The notes under the pieces are model-generated. The model searched no databases. It was not told the origin of the DNA and saw only the letters and a list, made by a program, of their open reading frames with translations. This document shows, piece after piece, positions 1 to 7,254 of a stretch of DNA of 64,000 bases; within the stretch, counting starts at the first letter, position 1, and the number at the start of each line of letters is the position of its first letter. Origin of the DNA: an uncultured Alistipes sp. (GTDB lineage Bacteria > Bacteroidota > Bacteroidia > Bacteroidales > Rikenellaceae). The DNA is taken from assembly GCA_947623965.1 (NCBI GenBank), contig CANQIF010000002.1, positions 62,001 through 126,000 of the forward strand, read 5' to 3'. The translations under genes and the position numbers were made by a program.

Positions 1-255
1 CAGGCGCTCTACGTCGGCAAGACCCTCTTCGAGGGGAACGACTTCGTCTCGGTGACGCTGCGCAAGGGCGGTGCCAAGGATCCCGCCCACGAGGTGGACG
101 CCATCACGGGCGGCACGAAGACCTCGGACGGCGTGACGGCGATGCTGCGCGCGAGCCTCGGGGCCTACGTGCCGATGCTCGAAGCGAAGCGCGCCGCCGC
201 TGCGGCCGCTGCCGCCACGGAGTGTGAAACGAATAACGCAGAAAACAATGAGTAA
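1..255 (+). CDS. nqrC: NqrC, Na+-translocating NADH:quinone reductase subunit C (3' end)
   Basis: The 84 C-terminal residues of NqrC; the gene begins upstream of the window. NqrC is a membrane-anchored subunit of the Na+-pumping NADH:ubiquinone oxidoreductase and carries a covalently bound FMN. The segment [13 protein letters not shown] corresponds to the flavinylation motif (S/T-G-A/G-T-x-T-S), whose second Thr accepts FMN by phosphoester linkage. An Ala-rich tail (eight Ala in a row) follows. The stop overlaps the start of nqrD by 8 nt, consistent with an nqrABCDEF operon. Identity rests on the motif plus the gene order nqrC-D-E-F. Confidence 0.93.
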   Translation, partial: QALYVGKTLFEGNDFVSVTLRKGGAKDPAHEVDAITGGTKTSDGVTAMLRASLGAYVPMLEAKRAAAAAAAATECETNNAENNE

Positions 256-901
256 GGAGAAAGAGCCGATCTTTTCGGCGAAAAATCTGAAATATCTGAC
301 CGGTCCCTTCTCGGCGAACAACCCGGTCATCGTGCAGATTTTGGGTATCTGCTCGGCGCTGGCCGTCACGGTCCAGCTCAAGCCCGCCATCGTCATGGCA
401 CTCTCCGTTACGGTCGTCACGGCCTTTTCGAACCTCGTCATGTCGCTGCTGCGCAACGGCGTTCCGTCGCGCATCCGCATCATCGTCCAGTTAGTGGTGA
501 TCGCCGCGCTGGTGATTCTCGTCGATCAGGTGCTGAAGGCCTACGTCTACGACGTCTCGAAGCAGCTGTCGGTCTATGTCGGTCTGATCATCACGAACTG
601 CATCGTCATGGGTCGCGTCGAGGCCTTCGCCCTCGGCAACAAGCCCTGGCCCGCCTTCCTCGACGGTATCGGCAACGGCCTGGGGTACGGCATGATCCTC
701 GTCACGGTGGCCTTCTTCCGCGAGCTGCTCGGCTCGGGCACGCTCCTCGGACTGCGCGTCATTCCCGAGAGCTGGTACGTCGCCGAGGGAGGCTTCTACG
801 CCAACAACGGCTTGATGCTCTTCCCGCCGATGGCGCTCATCATCGTCGGCTGCATCATCTGGATCCACCGTTCGCGAAACAAGGACTTACAGGAAAAATA
901 G
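248..901 (+). CDS. nqrD: NqrD, Na+-NQR membrane subunit D
   Basis: 217-residue polytopic inner-membrane protein that forms, with NqrE, part of the Na+ channel and Fe-S site of Na+-NQR. About six hydrophobic segments are visible. The stretch [16 protein letters not shown] holds the conserved TNC motif of the NqrD/NqrE (RnfA/E) family, whose Cys binds the intramembrane iron centre. I chose ATG 248 (MSKEKEPIF) over the upstream in-frame ATG at 224, because 248 gives a short overlap with nqrC and the usual NqrD N-terminus. nqrE follows after 11 nt. Confidence 0.96.
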   Translation: MSKEKEPIFSAKNLKYLTGPFSANNPVIVQILGICSALAVTVQLKPAIVMALSVTVVTAFSNLVMSLLRNGVPSRIRIIVQLVVIAALVILVDQVLKAYVYDVSKQLSVYVGLIITNCIVMGRVEAFALGNKPWPAFLDGIGNGLGYGMILVTVAFFRELLGSGTLLGLRVIPESWYVAEGGFYANNGLMLFPPMALIIVGCIIWIHRSRNKDLQEK

Positions 902-912
902 GAGGATAGCTT

Positions 913-1521
913 ATGGAAACGTTGAATCTTTTTATCCGGTCGATCTTCATCGACAACATGGTCTTCGCCTTCTTCTTCGGCATGTGCTCCTACATTGCCG
1001 TCTCGAAGAGCGTCAAGACGGCCCTCGGCCTCGGCGCCGCGGTCACGTTCGTGCAGGTGATGACCGTCCCGCTGAACTATCTGCTCTACAACTACGTTCT
1101 GAAGGCCGACGCCCTCGTCGAGGGGGTCGATCTGAGCTTCCTCACCTTCATCATCTTCATCGCGACGATCGCCGCTTTCGTGCAGCTCGTCGAGATGATC
1201 GTCGAGAAGTTCTCGCCGACGCTCTACAGCCAGCTGGGCATCTTCCTGCCGCTGATCGCCGTGAACTGCGCCATCATGGGCGGTTCGCTCTTCATGCAGC
1301 AGAAGGTGGACGGCGGCCAGCTCACGAGCCTCTGGCAGTCGATCGTCTACGGCCTCGGCTCGGGTCTGGGCTGGTGGCTGGCGATCGTCATGATGGCCGC
1401 CATCCGCGAGAAGACGACCTATTCGCACATCCCGGCCGCACTGAAGGGCCCCGGCATCGCCTTCATCATCACCGGCCTGATGGGCATCGCGTTCATGATC
1501 TTCTCGGGCATCCAGTTATAA
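913..1521 (+). CDS. nqrE: NqrE, Na+-NQR membrane subunit E
   Basis: 202-residue integral membrane subunit, the pseudo-symmetric partner of NqrD. It starts [18 protein letters not shown], typical of NqrE, and has about six transmembrane helices. [11 protein letters not shown] carries the family NC motif that contributes a Cys to the membrane iron site. Length is normal for the family. It sits 11 nt after nqrD and 25 nt before nqrF, in one transcription unit. Confidence 0.96.
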   Translation: METLNLFIRSIFIDNMVFAFFFGMCSYIAVSKSVKTALGLGAAVTFVQVMTVPLNYLLYNYVLKADALVEGVDLSFLTFIIFIATIAAFVQLVEMIVEKFSPTLYSQLGIFLPLIAVNCAIMGGSLFMQQKVDGGQLTSLWQSIVYGLGSGLGWWLAIVMMAAIREKTTYSHIPAALKGPGIAFIITGLMGIAFMIFSGIQL

Positions 1522-1546
1522 CCTTTATCAAGAGACAAGGAACAAC

Positions 1547-2809
1547 ATGGAATTGACAATTATCGTTGCAATCGTCGCCTTTTTGGCAGTGACCCTCGTA
1601 CTGGTGGGGCTGCTTCTCTTTGCAAAGGCGAAACTGACCTCGTCGGGCGATGTCACGATCGACATCAACAACGGCGAGAAGGTCTTCACGGCTGCGAGCG
1701 GCTCGACGCTGCTGGCGACCCTGGCCGACAACAAGGTCTTCCTGCCGTCGGCCTGCGGCGGCGGCGGCGCCTGCGGCATGTGCAAGTGCCAGGTGCTCGA
1801 GGGGGGCGGCGAGCTGCTGCCGACCGAGACGGGCTTCATCTCGCGCAAGATGGCCAAGGAGCACTGGCGCCTCGGCTGCCAGGTCAAGGTGAAGGAGAAC
1901 CTGAAGATCCACGTGCCCGAGGCGGTGCTCGGCGTCAAGAAGTGGGAGTGTACGGTGGTTTCGAACCGCAACATCTCGACCTTCCTCAAGGAGTTCGTCG
2001 TGAAGCTGCCCGAGGGCGAGCACCTCAAGTTCCGCAGCGGCGGCTACATCCAGATCGACATTCCGAAGTACGACGCGATCAAGTTCTCGGATATGGAGGT
2101 GGACGAGCAGTTCCGCGCTGACTGGGACAAGTTCAAGATGTGGGACCTTGTGACGAAGAACCCCGAGCCGACCTTCCGGGCCTATTCGATGGCCAACCAC
2201 CCGGCCGAGGGCAACATCATCATGCTCAACATCCGCATCGCGACGCCTCCGTTCGACCGCGTGAACGGCGGCTTCATGAAGGTGAACCCGGGTATCTGCT
2301 CGTCGTACATCTTCTCGCGCAAGCCGGGCGACAAGGTGACGATCTCGGGCCCCTACGGCGAGTTCTTCCTGCCCGACAACCTGCCCGACGACCAGGAGCT
2401 GATCTTCATCGGCGGCGGTGCCGGCATGGCGCCGATGCGCAGCCACATCATGCACCTTTTCAAGACGGAGAAAACGAAACGCCCCGTGTCGTTCTGGTAC
2501 GGCGCCCGCGCGCTGAAGGAGGCCCCCTACCTGGCCGAGTACCACGCTATCGAGGAGGAGTTCCCCAACTTCAAGTTCAACCTGGCGCTGGACCGTCCCG
2601 ATCCCGAGGCCGATGCCGCCGGCGTGCCCTACACGGCGGGCTTCGTGCACAACGTGCTCTACGAGAACTATCTCAAGAACCACGAGGATCCCGAGGGCTG
2701 CATCTACCTCATGTGCGGACCTCCGATGATGATCCAGTCGGTGGTGAAGATGCTCGACTCGCTCGGCGTCCCGCCCGAGAATATTCTCTACGACAACTTC
2801 GGCAGTTGA
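1547..2809 (+). CDS. nqrF: NqrF, NADH dehydrogenase subunit of Na+-NQR
   Basis: 420-residue electron-entry subunit. Residues 3-27 form one membrane anchor. A [2Fe-2S] ferredoxin domain follows, with Cys70, Cys76, Cys79 and Cys111 as cluster ligands (pattern CGGGGACGMC). Next is an FAD-binding ferredoxin-reductase domain with RAYSMANHP (RxYS flavin motif), and then an NADH-binding domain with GGGAGMAPMRSH and the terminal CGPPMM motif. It passes electrons from NADH through FAD and 2Fe-2S to the NqrB/C flavins. Last gene of the operon, followed directly by a strong terminator. Confidence 0.97.
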   Translation: MELTIIVAIVAFLAVTLVLVGLLLFAKAKLTSSGDVTIDINNGEKVFTAASGSTLLATLADNKVFLPSACGGGGACGMCKCQVLEGGGELLPTETGFISRKMAKEHWRLGCQVKVKENLKIHVPEAVLGVKKWECTVVSNRNISTFLKEFVVKLPEGEHLKFRSGGYIQIDIPKYDAIKFSDMEVDEQFRADWDKFKMWDLVTKNPEPTFRAYSMANHPAEGNIIMLNIRIATPPFDRVNGGFMKVNPGICSSYIFSRKPGDKVTISGPYGEFFLPDNLPDDQELIFIGGGAGMAPMRSHIMHLFKTEKTKRPVSFWYGARALKEAPYLAEYHAIEEEFPNFKFNLALDRPDPEADAAGVPYTAGFVHNVLYENYLKNHEDPEGCIYLMCGPPMMIQSVVKMLDSLGVPPENILYDNFGS

Positions 2810-2828
2810 TCCTGCCGGTCGGCAGCGA

Positions 2829-2862
2829 AGAGGCACCCGAATTTCGGGTGCCTCTTTTTTTT
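2829..2862 (+). terminator. Rho-independent terminator of the nqr operon
   Basis: Perfect 11-bp stem (GAGGCACCCGA, 2830-2840, pairing with 2844-2854) with a 3-nt loop, followed by eight Ts. It lies 20 nt after the nqrF stop. Confidence 0.93.
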
Positions 2863-2933
2863 GATGATGCCGCGGCATTTCAGCGTTTTGTCCTTGGCCG
2901 GCGGGAGAAAGTAGGGTAGCCTGCTTTTCGCAT

Positions 2934-2972
2934 AAAAAAAGCAGGGGCGGAATTTTCCGCACTCCTGCTTTT
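2934..2972 (-). terminator. Intrinsic terminator of the toxin-antitoxin operon
   Basis: Read on the minus strand, an AGCAGG/CCTGCT stem with an internal GCGG/CCGC hairpin is followed by seven Ts (complement of the A-run at 2934-2940). It lies about 35 nt beyond the toxin stop. The A- and T-runs on both sides may let it act in both directions. Confidence 0.8.
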
Positions 2973-3008
2973 GTTCGGCAATGCTATACGTTTTGTTTTG
3001 CGGGCGAA

Positions 3009-3314
3009 TCACTCCGCGTCATCGAGAGCCGCGGTATGGGACATATCGCGGATAATGATGCCTTCGGGGAAGATTTCGTAGGCGAAGACCCAATGTTTCT
3101 CGAATACGGCACAACGGTAGCCCAACTTACACCACCGTTTGAAGCGACAGAGCGGATATTTTACGGTTTCGTCAGCGAAAGAAAAAACGAATTGCCGCAT
3201 TCGGTCGCTATACCGGCGTGCTGCAGTTTTCGATAAATTCAAATCGTCTCTTAAATAGGATTCGAGCTCGGAGATCTTAACCCGAGTTTGTCTCGAAATT
3301 AGAATTTTACGCAC
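3009..3314 (-). CDS. RelE/ParE-type toxin
   Basis: 101-residue basic protein of the size and layout of RelE/ParE-superfamily toxins. It has an N-terminal helical pair (SELESYLRDDLNLSKTAARRYSDRMRQFV), then beta strands with KYPLCRF and GYRCAVFEKHWVFAYEI, and a C-terminal strand IIIRDMSHTAAL. Family members cleave ribosome-bound mRNA or inhibit gyrase; which applies here cannot be told. It overlaps the upstream small gene by 8 nt, the usual type II arrangement with the antitoxin first. Confidence 0.72.
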   Translation of the reverse strand: MRKILISRQTRVKISELESYLRDDLNLSKTAARRYSDRMRQFVFSFADETVKYPLCRFKRWCKLGYRCAVFEKHWVFAYEIFPEGIIIRDMSHTAALDDAE

Positions 3315-3507
3315 GGGATAACGGCCAATTATCGATTCTCGAATTCAACTCGTCGAAAAACGGATCGACCTCTACCGCTCCGGCCGCAATGGCTTCCTGC
3401 CATGCCTCCGATGTTTGCGGTTCGATGGTCACACTTTTGTGGTTCTTGATCAAGTCGAGCAAGAAACGTCCTTCCGGAGTGCTGTCCTCTATATGTACCG
3501 TAGTCAT
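3307..3507 (-). CDS. Antitoxin of the RelE/ParE-type pair
   Basis: 66-residue acidic protein (MTTVHIEDSTPEGRFLLDLIKN...) immediately upstream of the toxin with an 8-nt overlap. The N-terminal beta strand and central helix fit a small antitoxin that binds DNA and the toxin. The conserved-looking segment EAWQEAIAAGAVEVDPFFDELNSRI is probably the toxin-binding tail. Function is assigned from position, size and partner, not from a recognised domain. Transcription probably starts at the promoter at 3532-3561, with autoregulation expected for the type. Confidence 0.66.
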   Translation of the reverse strand: MTTVHIEDSTPEGRFLLDLIKNHKSVTIEPQTSEAWQEAIAAGAVEVDPFFDELNSRIDNWPLSRA

Positions 3508-3531
3508 AGCCTCTGCGATTTAGTTCCTTTG

Positions 3532-3561
3532 CAAAGATAACGATTTTTATGCCGGAAACAA
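3532..3561 (-). promoter_or_regulatory. Promoter of the toxin-antitoxin pair
   Basis: On the minus strand, TTG (3559-3561), a 19-nt spacer and TATCTTTG (3532-3539), matching the Bacteroidetes -33/-7 consensus. It ends 25 nt before the antitoxin ATG. Confidence 0.75.
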
Positions 3562-3642
3562 CAGGCCCGGTCCGAAAAAGTCGGGCCGGGCCGCGCTGTT
3601 TGGAGTGTGCGGTCTGCATACGCCCGTGAAACGGGCAGGCCG

Positions 3643-4230
3643 TTACAGCAGCCGGCGGCGCAGCTCGGTGCAGGCAGCTTCGGGGTCGTGGCGGTCGAAG
3701 AGAAAGCCGTGGATTCCCGCGTCGCGGGCGCCGGCGATGTTGTCGGCGCGGTCGTCGATAAAGAGCGTCTCGGCCGGGTCGAGCCCGAAACGGTCGAGCA
3801 GCAGCCGGTAGATCGCCGGCTCTGGCTTGCATAGCCCCTCCTCGCAAGAAACCACCTCGCCGTCGAACTGCCGGTAGACGGGGAAGCGCCGCAGGAAGGC
3901 GATAAATTCGCGCGACATGTTCGAGAGGACGTAGAGACGGTAGCCGGCCGCCTTCAGCTCGCCGATGAGGCATTCGGTGGGCTTCACGGGCTCCTGCTTG
4001 TCGATCGCCATGCGCATATATTCCTCGCACAATGCGCGGTTGCAGCCGTTCAGACGGCACAATTCGTCGGTCACCTGGCCGACCGTGAGGGTGCCGCGGT
4101 CGTATTCGTTCCAGAAGCGGGGAAGCTCCGGCTGTCGGACGAAGCTGAAGAAGTCGATGAATGCGGGCGTACACTTTTTCGGATCGCGCATGAAGAGCAC
4201 GCCGCCGAGGTCGAAAACGATGTTTTTCAT
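3643..4230 (-). CDS. HAD-superfamily hydrolase (phosphatase-like)
   Basis: 195-residue HAD hydrolase, subfamily IA-like, expected to dephosphorylate a small phosphorylated metabolite. Motif I is FDLGGVLF; the second position, usually Asp, is Gly, as in the YihX/epoxide-hydrolase N-terminal subgroup. Motif II is VLSNMS, motif III the Lys in CKPEP, and motif IV FIDDRADN. I chose ATG 4230 (MKNIVFDLGG) because motif I must lie near the N-terminus; upstream in-frame ATGs precede the promoter. Substrate unknown. Single-gene unit. Confidence 0.85.
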   Translation of the reverse strand: MKNIVFDLGGVLFMRDPKKCTPAFIDFFSFVRQPELPRFWNEYDRGTLTVGQVTDELCRLNGCNRALCEEYMRMAIDKQEPVKPTECLIGELKAAGYRLYVLSNMSREFIAFLRRFPVYRQFDGEVVSCEEGLCKPEPAIYRLLLDRFGLDPAETLFIDDRADNIAGARDAGIHGFLFDRHDPEAACTELRRRLL

Positions 4231-4235
4231 AGGTG

Positions 4236-4266
4236 CAAAGATACGCATAAGATGGGCACCATACAA
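4236..4266 (-). promoter_or_regulatory. Promoter of the HAD hydrolase, near-leaderless
   Basis: TTG (4264-4266), a 20-nt spacer and TATCTTTG (4236-4243) on the minus strand. Only 5 nt separate the -7 element from the ATG at 4230, so the transcript should begin at or within a few bases of the start codon. Confidence 0.78.
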
Positions 4267-4540
4267 ATTTATTCAGCCGGGACGGGGTATGTCCGTACGG
4301 TGCGGGACAAAAGCGAAACGGAGCGAACCCCGGGGGCGCTCCGTCGCACGGTCGAAAAGGGATCGGTGCCGTTATCCGATGCGGCAAGGGGACAGGCAGG
4401 GCCCTTCGGCCGGGCTGCGCCGCGAACCGCGAAGGGCTTCGGAACGGCGGACCGATGCTTTTCCGGAGAAACGAATGCTGCAAAGACGGGGCCAAAATGC
4501 GAGAAACACGGAGCGAAACGGGCCGGCGGCCTCCCCGCAC

Positions 4541-4576
4541 AAAAAACGGGGCCGCCCCGAAGGACGGCCCCGCTGC
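4541..4576 (-). terminator. Terminator after the TonB receptor/lipoprotein operon
   Basis: Minus-strand stem CGGGGCCG/CGGCCCCG (4565-4572 with 4547-4554) and a UCCUUCGGGG-like loop, followed by six Ts. Between this site and the HAD promoter (4267-4540) I see no gene. Confidence 0.88.
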
Positions 4577-4593
4577 AAAATCGCGCAGCAGAT

Positions 4594-7239
4594 TTACTGC
4601 CAGTTCGAATCCTTCATCAGTTCGAAGCGATCCTCCAGCGCGTACATACGTACATACTCGAACTTGCCGTTGTCAACAAGTTTGAATTCGAAAGCATGGG
4701 TTACACGGCCCGTCGAGGAGCCGATGTGCTGCGTGTAGAGCATCATCTGGATCGTGAAGATCGTCTCGACACCCTCGATCATCTTCTGGTCGGCGTGAAG
4801 CACGCCCAGGGCTGCGGCCATCGATTCAGCGAAGTGCTTCTCGGCCTCCTTGTAGAATGCCTCGTAGGCGGCCTTCGATTCGGCGACATCGTCCGACGTG
4901 TACTTCTCGTAAGCCGAGACATCCTCTCCGGCCGCGCTCCAATAGTACTTGGGCAGCGTGTTGATGCGCCAGTTCAGGTTGGTGTAGCCCGAGGCGCAGC
5001 CACTGTAATATTCGGCATCGGTAATACGGCTGTCTGAACGGTTGTCATAGGTGTACTTCTCGTTTTTGTTGGCGTATACCCAATCGATGACTGCCTGATA
5101 GTACTTCTTGCTGAAGTCGCTCTTGTCGGGATTCAGCACGATCGTACGGTTCGGGTTGAACATCCACTCGCCGCCGGCCTTGATGAAGGGGGCGTTTTCG
5201 TTGACGATGTAGTCGTTCTTGATCCACGATGCGCCGTCGTTGGTGTACTCGTCTACGGTCCAGTCGCTGGCGCCGAGCTTGTAGACGACGTATTTCACCT
5301 CCTCGGCCAGTGCGTAGGGATAGGTCTTGTTCAGGAACTTCGGCAGGTAGGTCTCCTGGGTGGGAGCCTTGAAGTAACCCGACGCCTGGCCCATCTCGGC
5401 GTAATCGGCGGGCTGTACCATCGTGACATCTGCCATCGTGAAGGCGCTGCCGTTCCACTTGAGCAGGGCGTAGCGCTGCTCGTAGGTCTCGGTTACGACT
5501 TTCGGCTCGACGCTCGTTACGATCACATTAATGAATTTCGGCTCGCCGTTCGACTTCGAAATCGAGACGAAATAGCCGTAGAGCGTGCATTCCATGCCGT
5601 CGGTCAGCTGCGCCTTGATCGCATCCGTCGCGCCGTATACGCTGCCCTGCGCAGTGCTTGCACCGGGAACCTCGAAATTGATGTAGTTGCCGACGACAGC
5701 TTTACCGCTCATCTTGACGTATTCGGCATAGCCGTCCTCCGTGCGGCTCGTAAGCAGCGCATCCATATCGGCACCCGTCAACTCCTTGGCTGCGGGGTAG
5801 GTGACGGTCATCGTTCCGGTTTTGGTAATTTCAAGTCCGGCCGTTCCGATCTGGAAGCCCTTGTTGTAAGACGAGAGCTTGCCCTTGACCGTTACTTCGT
5901 CGCCGATCTCGTAACCCGAGGTCTTGTAGAGCAGCACCGAGCCGCCGTTGTCGGTCAAGATCGGACCTTGCGTCGAAGTTGCCGAGATGTAACCCTTGAC
6001 TTCGACTTCGTCGTCCAGCTTGGCCGATCCGAGCACGCTTGTATAGTCTCCGGCTGCCGGCGTTCCCGCTACGATCTTCGTTACGATGATATTGATGAAT
6101 TTCGGCTCGCCGCTCTGTCTCGAGATCGACGAGAAGTAGCCGTAAAGCGTGATCTTGTCGCCGTCCTTCAACTGGCTTTTCTGCTCGTCCGAAAGGCCGT
6201 AGAAGCTGCCCGTGGCTTTCGCGGCACCCTCGACGTTGAAGTTGTAGTAATTGCCGCTGACGGCCACCGTGCCCATGATCTGGACATACTTGGCATATTC
6301 GTCGGTCGCCTGGCCGAGCAGGGCATCCAGTGCTGCACCGTCGATCACCGTGGGGGTGGGGTAGGTGACCCCGTCCGCCTTCGTGCCGGTCTTCGTGCAG
6401 ACAGCACCTTTCGTGGTGTCGAGCTGGAAGCCCTTGTTGTAGGAAGAGATCGTCCCTTCGACGGTCACTTCATCGCCGACAGCAAAGCCCGTGGCCTTGT
6501 AGACGAGGATCGAACCGGTGTTGTCGGTGACGATGATTCCCTGTGTGCAGACGGCCGATACGTAGCCCTTGATCGAAACAGCTTCGTTGAGTACGGCCGA
6601 GCCTAACTTGCTGGTGTAATTCGAGGCATCAGCCTTCCGGACGGCCGTTTTCTCGGTCGTCGAAGCCTCGCCGTCCTGCCAGTTGTAGGTTACGGCGACA
6701 TACTGCCCGGCCTCGAGCTTCAGTTCATCGTTCGGGACGATCTCCGCCAGCTTGTCGATCGTTGCGGGCGTCAAAGCCTTTACCTTGCTGCCGGCAGCTG
6801 CATAGGCCTCGTCCTTCAGCGTGTAGTCCGCTGCGGCCTTCATGGCCTGCAGCTCTTCAGGAATGTTCGCAGCTACGGCGTAGTTGACCGCAACGCTCGA
6901 ACCGTTCGAGAGGTAGTAGTCGTACTTCGACGATACGAAGGCCTTGATATAGGTCTGGGCCTCCTCGGTCGATGCGAAGTATCCGTTCTTCTTGATGGCG
7001 TTCAGGGCTTCGACCGCCTCCTCTCCGGCCGCTTCGGCGATCGCCTTGTTCGTCGAGTTGCTGGCAATGGCGGCATAGTCGGCCGTCGTCAGCGTGTACT
7101 CGATCGACTGAACGTCCGTGATTTCGTCGTTCGGCTCATACCCGTCGAGGTAGTGCTCGTTGTAATAGTCGGTTTCGCAACTCCACCCCAGCAAGGCGAT
7201 GGCCGCGAATGACAACAGTTTGAAAATATTCTTTTTCAT
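4594..7239 (-). CDS. Large outer-membrane lipoprotein with two OB-fold-like repeats
   Basis: 881 residues with a signal peptide and lipobox (LLGWSC, Cys21). Two clear internal repeats start near residues 207 (NYTSKLGSAV) and 398 (DYTSVLGSAK), about 190 residues each. Shared words are KGYxSAxxTQG, GDEVTVxGxxSSYNKGFQ and SGEPKFINxIVT. They look like paired OB-fold (BOF/YhcR-like) domains of the kind seen in Bacteroidetes surface lipoproteins. The N-terminal 50-200 region is Ala-rich helical. The C-terminal 300 residues (from ETYEQRYALLKWNG) are an unrecognised globular domain. It lies 15 nt after the TonB receptor gene, so it is probably the receptor's surface partner, in the place SusD would take. 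Ligand unknown. Confidence 0.75.
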   Translation of the reverse strand: MKKNIFKLLSFAAIALLGWSCETDYYNEHYLDGYEPNDEITDVQSIEYTLTTADYAAIASNSTNKAIAEAAGEEAVEALNAIKKNGYFASTEEAQTYIKAFVSSKYDYYLSNGSSVAVNYAVAANIPEELQAMKAAADYTLKDEAYAAAGSKVKALTPATIDKLAEIVPNDELKLEAGQYVAVTYNWQDGEASTTEKTAVRKADASNYTSKLGSAVLNEAVSIKGYVSAVCTQGIIVTDNTGSILVYKATGFAVGDEVTVEGTISSYNKGFQLDTTKGAVCTKTGTKADGVTYPTPTVIDGAALDALLGQATDEYAKYVQIMGTVAVSGNYYNFNVEGAAKATGSFYGLSDEQKSQLKDGDKITLYGYFSSISRQSGEPKFINIIVTKIVAGTPAAGDYTSVLGSAKLDDEVEVKGYISATSTQGPILTDNGGSVLLYKTSGYEIGDEVTVKGKLSSYNKGFQIGTAGLEITKTGTMTVTYPAAKELTGADMDALLTSRTEDGYAEYVKMSGKAVVGNYINFEVPGASTAQGSVYGATDAIKAQLTDGMECTLYGYFVSISKSNGEPKFINVIVTSVEPKVVTETYEQRYALLKWNGSAFTMADVTMVQPADYAEMGQASGYFKAPTQETYLPKFLNKTYPYALAEEVKYVVYKLGASDWTVDEYTNDGASWIKNDYIVNENAPFIKAGGEWMFNPNRTIVLNPDKSDFSKKYYQAVIDWVYANKNEKYTYDNRSDSRITDAEYYSGCASGYTNLNWRINTLPKYYWSAAGEDVSAYEKYTSDDVAESKAAYEAFYKEAEKHFAESMAAALGVLHADQKMIEGVETIFTIQMMLYTQHIGSSTGRVTHAFEFKLVDNGKFEYVRMYALEDRFELMKDSNWQ

Positions 7240-7254
7240 AATCGGTGGGTGCTG

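Noticed and set aside
1493..2962. Long minus-strand ORF opposite nqrF
   Set aside because: Antisense shadow of a confidently identified gene; His/Arg/Leu-biased composition typical of reversed high-GC code.
3565..3595. GGCCCGG/CCGGGCC hairpin as a terminator
   Set aside because: No T-run on either strand and it lies upstream of the antitoxin promoter; role unclear.
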